Source of the DNA: [Eubacterium] saphenum
GTDB taxonomy: Bacteria; Bacillota; Clostridia; Peptostreptococcales; Anaerovoracaceae
DNA: 64,000 nt
Assembly (NCBI GenBank): GCA_004555725.1
Contig: SFHC01000010.1
Coordinates: 1 to 64,000 of the forward strand
Direction of reading: 5' to 3'
This document shows positions 34,117 to 42,098 of the stretch, in pieces; the stretch's first letter is position 1; each line of letters starts with the position of its first letter. Position numbers and translations under genes: made by a program. The notes under the pieces were generated by a model that was not told where the DNA came from, ran no database searches, and saw nothing but the letters and a program-made list of their open reading frames with translations.

Positions 34117-35529
34117 ATGAGGAAATTAGTGTATTCAAAACTGCATGAGAAGTACGGGGACAGCCCGGATCCGAGAATCCGAAAGAGGACGGATCTGGAG
34201 CTTCGGCTGATGGAAATGTATCATCTTGCGGATCAGCTGAAAGCTGTCTATGATCTGGCCATGGACCTGAAGGCGAAGAACATTCCTTATGCCATGGGCG
34301 GAGAAAGCGGAAATTCTCTGCTCCTTTATCTCCTCGGCATTACAGAAACCAATCCGCTGCCGGCGCACTACTATGATCCGGAAAGAAAGAGTGTGGAATT
34401 TGCATCGGACCTCGGAAGGTCGGAACAGCGCTACCGCACGCTGCTGAAGATCCGGGACGGTTATGATCTCCCGGAGAGAGGATTTGATCATGAGGGAACC
34501 TGGGACAGCGACGGTCATGATCTGGCGCCGGAGCTTTTCTGGGGGAATGAGCCGGTGGAAATGGGTCGGGTGACCTATCCGCAGATTTCTATGCGTGTTC
34601 CGGTCAAGGCTTTCGGCGATGTCAAGCGTTTCCTGAAGGATCAGCCTGCCCTGGTGAACGCAGGCAGGAGCGAGAGTGACGGAATCGGATTCTACTGCGG
34701 ATGCCTGCATGTCATCAGCAGCATTATTCTTCCGGACCAGAGCGATACATGGTTCCTGCCGATGGACGCGTCCAGAATCCGCGATTACTGTGTTTCTCAC
34801 TTCCAGTCTATCCTGAAGCTGGATAACGGAAATGTTAAGCCGCAGACCTTTCTCGGCGTCCTGAAGATGTATGGACTGTCGCGCGGAAGCTGGTCCAATA
34901 TTGTGAATCAGAAATCGGTTACGCTTGAAAGCGGCGAAGACGACACTGTTTACACGCTGAAAGATTTTGCATATTCTCTGGATGTTGTTCCGGCGTTCTA
35001 TGACGAGGTTATGGACACGCTGATCGGAGAAGGCATGGACAGGAGTCAGGCGTATGAAGAGTCGGAGCGTGTCCATCACGGAAGAGGACTGACCGGAGGG
35101 CTGACACAGGTCTACTATGAGAATAACCGGCTCCCTTGGTGTAATTATGCCATTCACCTGTTCCCTAAGGCGCATGGAATTGAATATATGATTATGTGCT
35201 GGAGAATTGAACGCGATAAAATGGCAAAAGCGCAGAAGGAGGCGGAAAAGCTGCTTGAGCAGGAGCGGATCGCCGGAAAAGAGATGACCAAGCATGAGCT
35301 TGGACATCAGGAGACGATTGAAATCAAAGCGGATGAGGCATGGAAGCTGAGAGACGCGGATCCGCGCGCGTACGTCCGTCCAGGAAAAGCCGGGGATGGA
35401 AAGAATGGTTCTGCATCATCGGACACGCTGCAGCGGGAGAGGCCGGTCAGAGCAGAGTCTTCCGGCCATGAAGAGGCTGCTTCAGCGAACCTCAGCAGTC
35501 CGGATGAAGGAGCGGGCGCAGAGTCCTGA
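34117..35529 (+). CDS. PolC-related protein lacking the polymerase catalytic motif (pseudo-polymerase)
   Basis: A 470-residue protein whose best resemblance is to the palm and fingers of PolC-type DNA polymerase III. LHEKYGDSPDPRIRKRTDLELRLM matches the PolC YGEDPPEHIRERLEKEL region. GGESGNSLLLYLLGITETNPLPAHY matches its GSVGSS...TEVNPLPPHY phosphate-binding segment. PQTFLGVLKMYGLSRGSW and LFPKAHGIEYMIMCWRI match later PolC blocks. The PDIDxNFSG catalytic aspartates are not found, and the matching place reads PQISMRVPVKAFGDVKRFL. The exonuclease, OB and zinc regions are absent. A charged linker and a disordered tail end the protein. The start is ATG 34117, with TTG 34090 possible. It overlaps yprB by 38 bp tail-to-tail. 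The role is unknown. Confidence 0.7.
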   Translation: MRKLVYSKLHEKYGDSPDPRIRKRTDLELRLMEMYHLADQLKAVYDLAMDLKAKNIPYAMGGESGNSLLLYLLGITETNPLPAHYYDPERKSVEFASDLGRSEQRYRTLLKIRDGYDLPERGFDHEGTWDSDGHDLAPELFWGNEPVEMGRVTYPQISMRVPVKAFGDVKRFLKDQPALVNAGRSESDGIGFYCGCLHVISSIILPDQSDTWFLPMDASRIRDYCVSHFQSILKLDNGNVKPQTFLGVLKMYGLSRGSWSNIVNQKSVTLESGEDDTVYTLKDFAYSLDVVPAFYDEVMDTLIGEGMDRSQAYEESERVHHGRGLTGGLTQVYYENNRLPWCNYAIHLFPKAHGIEYMIMCWRIERDKMAKAQKEAEKLLEQERIAGKEMTKHELGHQETIEIKADEAWKLRDADPRAYVRPGKAGDGKNGSASSDTLQRERPVRAESSGHEEAASANLSSPDEGAGAES

Positions 35530-36532
35530 TAAAAGCGAGCAGAAACCCGTTAATCCCCAGATAATTAATGTGTCCGTGATGATCGTAGATGAGATAGCCG
35601 CTTTCTATTCCCGGGAGTCTGGAGAATGGGAAGCGGTTTTCAAATGTCCGGATATCTGCGCAGCCCATAAGGGAAGCCGTATCAAGAACCGCGATGCCAT
35701 CGGCAGGATGTTCTGGAATGAATTCCAGTTCTGCTTTCCGGGAGGATGAAGACGCACTCAGACGGTAAGGACGGTCGGAGGACGGGAACACGACGGCGTT
35801 GGTAATCGGACGGGAAGACAGAAGTGTTGCAGTCAGTCCTCGTCCAGAAGCGCGGATCTCTGAAACCGTGAAGCCGTTCGCCGGAAGCCCCAGATTGAAC
35901 ATGGCCCGGTGTAAGTCGCAGCTTTCCAGGATCGGAAGCAGGCGCGAAAGCTGCAAGATATCATCATGATTGTGCAGGAGAATCTGCCTGCGGAGTTCCG
36001 GATCCTGTGTGTCCAGATACCGGAAATAGAGGCGGACGCTTTCGCCGCCGTCAATCTCGTCGCTGCGGGAGTCAGACAGTCCCATATACCATTCAATGCT
36101 CTTCTGTCGGAGCGACGGCAGAACAGAGCGGAGCGGGGAATAATTCCGGATCACCTGATACAGATCCAGATCATAAGGATCAGAGATTGTCAGGTGGTTT
36201 TTCTTTGCTCTTGTTTTCAGGAATGGAAGATCAAAACGCCTTCCGTTATAGGTGATGACGCAGTCGAACGTCTGCAGCAGCTCATCGGCGGCGTGCAGCA
36301 GATCAGCCTCTTCCTCAGGCGACTCCGCGAAAAGCTGAACCGCATGCATCCGTTCGTCTCCTTCAGGATCCGGTTCCGGGAATACCAGACCGATCAGGAT
36401 CACGTAATCTCTGAATGAGCGCAGTCCTGTCGTTTCAATGTCCAGAACCGCCCATCTCTGCGACTGGACGTACATATCAAAAGCCTTGCTGCGGTAAGGC
36501 TGCTCGTGGAAATAATCATCGTTTCTGATCAT
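35492..36532 (-). CDS. RNase H-like exonuclease domain protein, YprB type
   Basis: A 346-residue protein of the COG3359 predicted exonuclease group. DEDD-type motifs are visible: LDIETTGLRSFRDYVIL (Exo I), VITYNGRRFDLPFLKTR (Exo II) and LHNHDDILQLSRLL (Exo III, Asp). The C-terminal 130 residues form a less conserved domain. Members are thought to degrade DNA or RNA 3' to 5', and in Bacillus yprB neighbours a DEAH helicase (yprA). No helicase is adjacent here. The 3' end overlaps the PolC-like gene by 38 bp on the opposite strand. The upstream minus-strand region encodes a candidate small RNA. Confidence 0.82.
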   Translation of the reverse strand: MIRNDDYFHEQPYRSKAFDMYVQSQRWAVLDIETTGLRSFRDYVILIGLVFPEPDPEGDERMHAVQLFAESPEEEADLLHAADELLQTFDCVITYNGRRFDLPFLKTRAKKNHLTISDPYDLDLYQVIRNYSPLRSVLPSLRQKSIEWYMGLSDSRSDEIDGGESVRLYFRYLDTQDPELRRQILLHNHDDILQLSRLLPILESCDLHRAMFNLGLPANGFTVSEIRASGRGLTATLLSSRPITNAVVFPSSDRPYRLSASSSSRKAELEFIPEHPADGIAVLDTASLMGCADIRTFENRFPFSRLPGIESGYLIYDHHGHINYLGINGFLLAFIRTLRPLLHPDC

Positions 36533-36612
36533 GCTTATTCTCTTTCTTCTCTATTACACACAATTATATACAGACATATATTTAAATTATTTATACCCCG
36601 GGACGACGGCGG

Positions 36613-36705
36613 GAAAAAAGAAAATGGACTGCAGGGAATGCAGTCCATCGTTCAAAAGGGGTATTGGGATTAGAGATTAATGAGGTTATCAGGGGGATAA
36701 CCACA
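36613..36705 (-). ncRNA. Candidate small RNA, about 93 nt, with C-rich loops
   Basis: On the minus strand a near-consensus promoter at 36740-36712 is followed by a gene-free stretch ending in a strong intrinsic terminator. The predicted RNA begins near 36705. It forms hairpin GGTTATC-CCCCT-GATAACC (36702-36684), continues as an unpaired region containing AATACCCCTTTTG, and ends with the 10-bp stem ATGGACTGCA/TGCAGTCCAT (36648-36624) and TTTTCTTTTTT. No ORF fits inside. Exposed CCCC runs match the Shine-Dalgarno-blocking style of Firmicutes small RNAs such as RsaE/RoxS. Homology to any known family is not claimed. Confidence 0.65.
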
Positions 36706-36711
36706 ATTGTT

Positions 36712-36740
36712 ATTATAGTCTTCTGAACCCTTAAATGCAA
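36712..36740 (-). promoter_or_regulatory. Promoter of candidate small RNA (TTGCAT-17-TATAAT)
   Basis: Minus strand TTGCAT (36740-36735) and TATAAT (36717-36712) with a 17-bp spacer. Confidence 0.75.
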
Positions 36741-36925
36741 GCCGCTTGCATACTTAAACATAAACTTTCGATGAGTCAGTCATCTTTAACAAGGATAAAT
36801 TGTATTTATTGATGATAGAAATCAGGGGTATTTTGTGCTAGAATATGAGTTACAATAACATGAAACGGTTAATCTATTATACTGCCGGAATAAGGACGGA
36901 AGTATAGAGCGTACGGAGAATAATT

Positions 36926-37513
36926 ATGGTATTTGAAGAGAAGAAACTGCAATCAGAATATATTTACCGCGGCCATATCTTAAACCTGCGCCACGACGTC
37001 GTTCAGGCTGTGCATGGAACTGCGGAGAGGGAAATTGTCGAACATCTTCCTGCGGTCGGCATGGCGGCGCTTAAGAGGAACGGCATGTTTCTTATGGAGC
37101 ATCAGTTCCGCTATGCGATCGGCGAGGTGAATTTTGAAATTCCTGCAGGTCTGATGGAAAAGGGAGAAAATCCCGAGGAATCCTGCGTAAGAGAGCTCCG
37201 TGAGGAGACCGGATATCTGGCAGATCAGGTTCGTTTTTTGACAAAATGTTACTCGTCGGCGGGATTTACGGATGAAACCTGTTACATATTCCTTTGCACG
37301 GGACTGAATAAAGGAGAACGAGATCTGGATGAAGACGAAGCGATTGATGTTCTGGAGATTCCGATCGATGAAATGGAAGAACACGTTCTCCGGGGTGAAG
37401 TGCCGGATGTCAAAACGCAGTCTGCCGTTCTGTTTACAGCAGCGCTGATCCGCAGGGGAGAACTGGATGAACAGCTCGATCCGGAAGTGCTCCGCAGATT
37501 CGGAAGAGCGTAA
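36926..37513 (+). CDS. Nudix hydrolase, ADP-ribose pyrophosphatase type
   Basis: A 195-residue enzyme that cleaves nucleoside-diphosphate compounds, most likely ADP-ribose. The Nudix box G-x5-E-x7-REUxEExGU reads GLMEKGENPEESCVRELREE followed by TGY. Just before it stands the EIPAG segment typical of ADP-ribose pyrophosphatases, and VGMAALKRNGMFLMEHQFRY lies upstream. It is followed 33 bp later by xerD, the usual clostridial arrangement (nudix, sometimes spoIIM, xerD). Start ATG 36926 has a weak CGGAG ribosome binding site. Confidence 0.88.
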   Translation: MVFEEKKLQSEYIYRGHILNLRHDVVQAVHGTAEREIVEHLPAVGMAALKRNGMFLMEHQFRYAIGEVNFEIPAGLMEKGENPEESCVRELREETGYLADQVRFLTKCYSSAGFTDETCYIFLCTGLNKGERDLDEDEAIDVLEIPIDEMEEHVLRGEVPDVKTQSAVLFTAALIRRGELDEQLDPEVLRRFGRA

Positions 37514-37546
37514 GGAATATGAAAATGAGGTGCGCAGAATAAGGAC

Positions 37547-38437
37547 ATGATTGAACAGTTTATTGAGGATCTGAAAGAAAAGAAAAATTTATCCCGGAAT
37601 ACAGTTGACGCATACCGGCAGGATCTCCGTCACTTCAGCGCGTTTCTGGAGGAAAGAAATATGGGAGAGCTGCAGGACGCGACCAACACAGCGGTTGTCG
37701 CGTATATGCTCGCTATGAAAAACGAGGGAAAATCTAAATCTACGGTCAATCGGAGGCTGGCATCGCTGCGTTCATTCTACCGCTGGCTCCTGGATAAAGG
37801 CATGATTAAAGAAAATCCGGCGGCATCCATCCGTTCACCGAGGATTGAGCATAAGCAGATTCAGTATCTTTCTGTGGCGGAGGTCGAAAAACTTCTGGAT
37901 ATGCCGGATGAGTCCGTGAAAGGAAAGCGTGACCGGGCTATTCTGGAAGTCCTGTATGCTACGGGAATCCGCGTAAGCGAAGCCGTGGAACTGAAAGTCT
38001 CTGATGTTGACCTGCGCATGGGTTTTGTCGCCTGCAGCGGGCAGCACGGCAGGGCGAGGATCGTGCCGATGGGAAAACCGGCGCAGCGTGCGCTGAAAGA
38101 ATATATGAAAACATCCAGAAAAATCCTCATGAAGGATGGTGATCCAGAGGATAAGAACGGAATTCTTTTTGTTAATTATCTGGGAAAGCCGTTCTCGCGG
38201 CAGGGCATGTGGAAAGTGCTGCGCCGGTACGGAGAGATGGCCGGACTGCAGGAGAAGCTAACGCCTCAGTCGATCCGCAATTCTTTTGCTATGCACATGG
38301 TGCAGAACGGGATTGACATCAAGTCGCTGCAGGAATTGATGGGCCATGAGGATATCACGGCGACACAGGTATATTTTGGCAGCATGAGAAAACGGATCAA
38401 GGATGTCTATGACCGGACGCATCCCCGTGCGGAGTAA
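37547..38437 (+). CDS. xerD: Tyrosine recombinase XerD-like, box-II histidine replaced by Gln
   Basis: A 296-residue site-specific recombinase. The SAM-like N-terminal core-binding domain covers residues 1-85 (NLSRNTVDAYRQDLRHF). The catalytic domain has the first arginine in ATGIRVSEAVEL, a lysine-bearing beta hairpin (ARIVPMGKPA), the second arginine in TPQSIRNSFAMHMVQNG, the late histidine in LMGHEDITATQ and the tyrosine in QVYFG. The normally invariant box-II motif HxLRH reads QSIRN, so the first histidine is Gln. The Nudix-XerD context and the ending DVYDRTHPRA fit chromosomal XerD of Clostridia. Whether it is fully active is uncertain. Confidence 0.87.
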   Translation: MIEQFIEDLKEKKNLSRNTVDAYRQDLRHFSAFLEERNMGELQDATNTAVVAYMLAMKNEGKSKSTVNRRLASLRSFYRWLLDKGMIKENPAASIRSPRIEHKQIQYLSVAEVEKLLDMPDESVKGKRDRAILEVLYATGIRVSEAVELKVSDVDLRMGFVACSGQHGRARIVPMGKPAQRALKEYMKTSRKILMKDGDPEDKNGILFVNYLGKPFSRQGMWKVLRRYGEMAGLQEKLTPQSIRNSFAMHMVQNGIDIKSLQELMGHEDITATQVYFGSMRKRIKDVYDRTHPRAE

Positions 38438-38509
38438 AGAGAAGTAAAGAAGTGAAAGGAAATGGTTGTTCAGGCTCAGACGTGCCAGGCGCTTCGTCTG
38501 AATATCGCA

Positions 38510-38538
38510 GGTTTTACAGGGAAAACCAAGCTTTTTTC
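38510..38538 (+). terminator. xerD terminator
   Basis: GGTTTT pairs with AAAACC around a 6-nt loop, then AAGC and TTTTTT. Confidence 0.65.
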
Positions 38539-38539
38539 C

Positions 38540-38568
38540 TTGCAATTCTCTTTTGTCTGGGGTATACT
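38540..38568 (+). promoter_or_regulatory. rplS promoter (TTGCAA-17-TATACT)
   Basis: TTGCAA (38540-38545) and TATACT (38563-38568), 17-bp spacer, directly after the xerD terminator. Confidence 0.75.
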
Positions 38569-38574
38569 ATTCCG

Positions 38575-38655
38575 GTATGACGGGCGTTCCTCTGGATGCG
38601 CGGCATGAGACCGCACCGCAATCATCGTAAGAGCGTCTAGGCTGAAAGGAGAAAG
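38575..38655 (+). promoter_or_regulatory. Possible ribosomal protein L19 leader
   Basis: The roughly 80-nt untranslated region before rplS holds GGATGCGCGGCATGAGACCG, with GCGG/CCGC able to pair, followed by CAATCATCGTAAGA. This resembles the L19 leader motif known upstream of rplS in Firmicutes. I judge from memory of the motif only. Confidence 0.45.
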
Positions 38656-38660
38656 CAAAG

Positions 38661-39032
38661 ATGAATATCATTGATTCCATCACAAATGAGTATCTGAAGA
38701 AGGATATTCCGGACTTCAGAGTCGGTGACACGGTTCGTGTTTACATCAAGATCAAAGAGGGAAACAGAGAAAGAATCCAGATGTTCGAGGGTTATGTTCT
38801 GAAGCGTCAGAACGGCGGCATCAGCGAGACTTTCACCGTAAGAAGATTCTCTTCCGGTATCGGCGTAGAGAAGACTTTCCCGGTTCACAGCCCTTGGATC
38901 GACCACATCGAGCTGGTTAGAAGAGGCCGTGTCAGAAGAGCAAAGCTCAACTACATGCGTGAGAGAACTGGTAAGGCTGCAAGAGTCAGAACCAAGGAAA
39001 TCAGAAAGAAAGATGCAGAAGCAAACGCATAA
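38661..39032 (+). CDS. rplS: 50S ribosomal protein L19
   Basis: A 123-residue ribosomal protein at the 30S-50S interface. The family blocks are complete: IPDFRVGDTVRVYIKIKEGN, RIQMFEGYVLKRQNGG, ETFTVRRFSSGIGVEKTFPV and VRRGRVRRAKLNYMRERTGKAARV. GGAGAAAG precedes the ATG. It has its own promoter, a leader of about 85 nt and a terminator. rimM and trmD, the usual upstream partners, are not adjacent. Confidence 0.97.
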   Translation: MNIIDSITNEYLKKDIPDFRVGDTVRVYIKIKEGNRERIQMFEGYVLKRQNGGISETFTVRRFSSGIGVEKTFPVHSPWIDHIELVRRGRVRRAKLNYMRERTGKAARVRTKEIRKKDAEANA

Positions 39033-39044
39033 TGCGGGAGCTTG

Positions 39045-39079
39045 GGCCGTTGCCGATTGTGTGCAATGGCCTTTTTTAT
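39045..39079 (+). terminator. rplS terminator
   Basis: GGCCGTTGC pairs with GCAATGGCC (one wobble), then a six-base T-run. Confidence 0.85.
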
Positions 39080-39112
39080 TTTCCATAGAACAGGAAACGG
39101 AAAGGAGCAGCT

Positions 39113-40042
39113 GTGGAAACGATTAACTGGTATCCCGGACATATGAAGAAAACGCGTGATCTGATCCTGACCAATATGGGCATGGTGGACGCGTCCATAG
39201 AAGTAATCGACGCCAGAATTCCGGTCTCCAGCAGAAATCCGGTGATTAATGAGCTCGTGAAGGGCAAGCCGCGCGTGATTGTCCTGAATAAGAGCGATCT
39301 GTCGGATGAGGAGCAGAATCAGCTCTGGAAGGAGAAACTTTCCGAGGACGGAACGTATACGGTTGTGATGAACTGCACCTCAGGGAGCGTGAAACCGCTT
39401 CTGAAGACGCTGGAACGTGTGCAGAGGGATGTGGCGGAAGCCAGGAAGAAACGGCAGGAGGAGGCCGCGCAGGCCCGCAGAGAAGCCGGAACGGATGAGG
39501 ATCTGGAAAAACACCATGACAACGCCGCTGCGGTTAAACGACAGAAACCGCTCAGGGTGATGATCGTCGGCATTCCGAACGTGGGAAAATCTTCACTGAT
39601 CAACCGTCTGACAAACCGCAAGAGCGCGAGAACCGGAAACAAGCCGGGCGTGACAAGGGGAAAACAGTGGCTGACGCTGAAAAACGGCATGCAGCTGCTC
39701 GACACGCCGGGCATTCTGTGGCCGAAGCTGGAAGACCAGAAAACCGGACTGTCGCTGGCGTTCTGCGGATCAATCAAGGATGAGATTCTGGATATCGCAG
39801 ACCTCGGCCTTGAGTTTATCAAGTATATGCAGACGGAGTATCCGCAGCTCCTGTGTGACCGCTATCGCCTGGAACAGACAGAAGAAAACCCGCTCGACAC
39901 AATGGAAGAGATCTGCAGAAAACGCGGATTCATCATGCCGGGGAAACGTATTGACTACGATCGCTGCGCCAGAACGGTTTTGGATGAGTTCCGGGCAGGA
40001 AAGATCGGCAGAATCACACTGGAGAAGGTAAATGACCACTAA
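39113..40042 (+). CDS. rbgA: Ribosome biogenesis GTPase RbgA (YlqF)
   Basis: A 309-residue circularly permuted GTPase required for late 50S assembly. Motif order is permuted as expected: G4 LNKSDLS comes first, then G5-like NCTSG, G1 GIPNVGKSSLIN and G3 DTPGILWPK. The N-terminus NWYPGHMKKTRDLI is the family signature, and a C-terminal ANTAR-like domain follows. A Lys/Glu/Arg-rich insertion of about 30 residues (around AEARKKRQEEAAQARREAG) precedes G1. The GTG start at 39113 follows AAAGGAG. It overlaps rnhB by 11 bp. The order rplS-rbgA-rnhB is widespread in Firmicutes. Confidence 0.95.
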   Translation: METINWYPGHMKKTRDLILTNMGMVDASIEVIDARIPVSSRNPVINELVKGKPRVIVLNKSDLSDEEQNQLWKEKLSEDGTYTVVMNCTSGSVKPLLKTLERVQRDVAEARKKRQEEAAQARREAGTDEDLEKHHDNAAAVKRQKPLRVMIVGIPNVGKSSLINRLTNRKSARTGNKPGVTRGKQWLTLKNGMQLLDTPGILWPKLEDQKTGLSLAFCGSIKDEILDIADLGLEFIKYMQTEYPQLLCDRYRLEQTEENPLDTMEEICRKRGFIMPGKRIDYDRCARTVLDEFRAGKIGRITLEKVNDH

Positions 40043-40691
40043 AGCAGAACGTTTGGAACAGAAAAAACAGCATTTCCGCGAGCTGATGGAGTTTGATGCG
40101 CATTACCGCAGGAATACGGCTTATGTAGCCGGTGTGGACGAGGTCGGGCGAGGACCGCTTGCAGGGCCGGTTGTTTCGGCCGCAGTCGTCCTTCCCGAGG
40201 ATTTTGATGTCTTTGAGATCAATGATTCTAAGAAACTCAGCGATAAAAAGCGCAGGGAGCTGGATCAGGAAATCCGGAAGAAAGCGCTCGCCTATGGATT
40301 TGGGATGCGTGACAATCGCCGCATTGATGAAGTGAATATCCTGAATGCAACTAAAGAAGCGATGGGCGATGCCATAAGAGCCGCGTCGGCCATGCTTGGA
40401 GAGGCTGTCGGCATGGTACTGATTGATGCCGTCCATCTAGAAGAACTGGAAGAAGCGGGTATCCCGCAGGATTCTCCGGTAAAGGGCGATTTCAGAAGCG
40501 CGTCCATTGCTGCAGCCAGTATTATCGCCAAGGTCAGAAGGGACGATATGATGATTCAGTTCAGCCGCGAATACCCGGGATATGCTTTTGAAAAAAACAA
40601 GGGATATGGAACTCGTGAGCATTATGAAGGTCTGCGGGCGCATGGTCTGACGCCGATTCACAGGAGAACGTTCCTGAAGAACTTTCTTTAA
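40032..40691 (+). CDS. rnhB: Ribonuclease HII
   Basis: A 219-residue nuclease removing ribonucleotides and RNA primers from DNA. The catalytic acidic residues lie in AGVDEVGRGPLAGPVV (Asp-Glu pair), in the LIDAVHL strand and at IIAKVRRDDMM. DSKKLSDKKRREL and the C-terminal KGYGTREHYEGLRAHGLTPIHRRTF are typical. It starts inside the last codons of rbgA, so it is translationally coupled. Length is normal. Confidence 0.96.
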   Translation: MTTKAERLEQKKQHFRELMEFDAHYRRNTAYVAGVDEVGRGPLAGPVVSAAVVLPEDFDVFEINDSKKLSDKKRRELDQEIRKKALAYGFGMRDNRRIDEVNILNATKEAMGDAIRAASAMLGEAVGMVLIDAVHLEELEEAGIPQDSPVKGDFRSASIAAASIIAKVRRDDMMIQFSREYPGYAFEKNKGYGTREHYEGLRAHGLTPIHRRTFLKNFL

Positions 40692-40720
40692 AGCGGACAG
40701 GGGATTAAGTATCCTCTTCT

Positions 40721-40749
40721 GCAGTCCGGCCGCATACAGGCCGGACTGC
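40721..40749. other. Perfect 11-bp hairpin after rnhB
   Basis: GCAGTCCGGCC pairs with GGCCGGACTGC around a 7-nt loop, without a T-run. Possibly an RNA processing or stability element. Confidence 0.5.
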
Positions 40750-40771
40750 TGCAGGAAACAGGGGAAAAAGA

Positions 40772-40836
40772 AAAAGAGGGAAGCTGCACATTACGGCATT
40801 TCACCGTGTGCGGCTTCCCTCTTTTCAATTGGTCTG
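40772..40836. terminator. Bidirectional terminator between rnhB and DHHW gene
   Basis: AAAAGAGGGAAGC-TGCACA pairs with TGTGC-GGCTTCCCTCTTTT. A and T runs on either side let it work in both directions between the convergent genes. Confidence 0.85.
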
Positions 40837-40857
40837 TATGATATGCTGTGATCAGAA

Positions 40858-42009
40858 TCAGCTGTTCAGCATCATGGACAGAGAACTGTCTGTAAAGAAT
40901 GTGTTGGCATTATACAGGAACAGCACGTCTGTAATATTCTCTGTCGTAATCGTATTATCGATGTTTCCAAAGTAGTAGCGCGGATCGACAACAACGATTT
41001 CGCGGAAGTTCCTGGCGAGGAACGGCAGAAAACTGTTGGCGTAAGAATCCTTAATCAGGAGCAGGCGCCGCGACGATTTTACAGGTGTCTTGATCGTGTA
41101 AATCGGGTGGTTGCTTCCGCCGAACACGGTGTACGCGTCTTTCTTCTTCAGATTTTTCATCTCATAGAAATGCGTTGTTTTGGTCTTGCTGTCCGCGTAA
41201 TACATCACCGATGGAATATAGTCCTTTTTGCTGGCGGGCATGTAAAGGCGGATCTGGTCGCAGAGGCCATTGGTAAAGCCGCTCTTGGAATACAGCGTGC
41301 CGTAGAAGTTATTCTTTACGACATAGGACTTATATTTTGTGTGGTCGCTGATCTTCAGCTTCTTCTTGGATGCTTCATAGGCGGTGTAAGCGCCCTGTGT
41401 GGTCCAGTGGTGGTCGGTGCGGTAATAGATCTGTTTGGAAGGATCTGCCGCGGCCTTTTTCAGAGCCGGGCGGACATCGACCGGATGGATGCCGTCTGCC
41501 TTGATGTTCTGGTAGAATTCATCCATATAGGCATTCTGATCCGGCGTGCGGAACGTCCTCGGGAGCTTGTCGCTCAGAATATTGGCCGCGTTTGGCGCGA
41601 GCAGAAAGTACATATGCAGGTTCTTGTATTTATGCTTGAATTTTTTCAGGCCCTGCAGGGTATTCTGCATATATTTCTTATTTGGCTTGCTGATATCTTC
41701 CATCAGGTAATGATCCCGCGCGCGGATGACGCCGTTGGATTCCAGTGTGCCCAGCGTGGTGTCATAGGCGGATTTCACCTTGATGAACCCGTTTCGCATC
41801 ATAAACTGGTCGTTGGCGTAATTCTCCATCTTGGTTTCCAGGCGTCCCTGCATGAATTTACTCAGGGAAACGCCCGGCCACTGCTGGAGAATCCGGTTCT
41901 CCTGCGGAGAGAAGGATTTATCCGGCAAAATGAGATTGCCGATGAATACCACCGCAAGGAAGAGAACAAAGATCATTGCCGCTATAATATGGTAAGTTTT
42001 TTTATTCAT
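40858..42009 (-). CDS. DHHW family protein (AlgJ/AlgX-like acyltransferase partner)
   Basis: A 383-residue extracytoplasmic protein anchored by an N-terminal helix (residues 7-27, IIAAMIFVLFLAVVFIGNL). The SGNH-related DHHW signature reads YYRTDHHWTTQGAYTAYE. KDSYANSFLPFL near the C-terminus holds the probable catalytic-serine block. Such proteins work with an MBOAT acyltransferase to O-acetylate a cell-surface polymer. The start MNKKTYHII is preferred, and a GTG four codons earlier is possible. It is the last gene of a four-gene minus-strand cassette, 89 bp after the MBOAT gene. The acceptor polymer is unknown. Confidence 0.83.
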   Translation of the reverse strand: MNKKTYHIIAAMIFVLFLAVVFIGNLILPDKSFSPQENRILQQWPGVSLSKFMQGRLETKMENYANDQFMMRNGFIKVKSAYDTTLGTLESNGVIRARDHYLMEDISKPNKKYMQNTLQGLKKFKHKYKNLHMYFLLAPNAANILSDKLPRTFRTPDQNAYMDEFYQNIKADGIHPVDVRPALKKAAADPSKQIYYRTDHHWTTQGAYTAYEASKKKLKISDHTKYKSYVVKNNFYGTLYSKSGFTNGLCDQIRLYMPASKKDYIPSVMYYADSKTKTTHFYEMKNLKKKDAYTVFGGSNHPIYTIKTPVKSSRRLLLIKDSYANSFLPFLARNFREIVVVDPRYYFGNIDNTITTENITDVLFLYNANTFFTDSSLSMMLNS

Positions 42010-42098
42010 GTATCTTCTCACTTCGATTCTGCTGCATGTGTTAGTATGTTCCTCGCATCGTGTTTATTCTGGCCGTTTGTGTTTCCGTTCTTTTGTTC

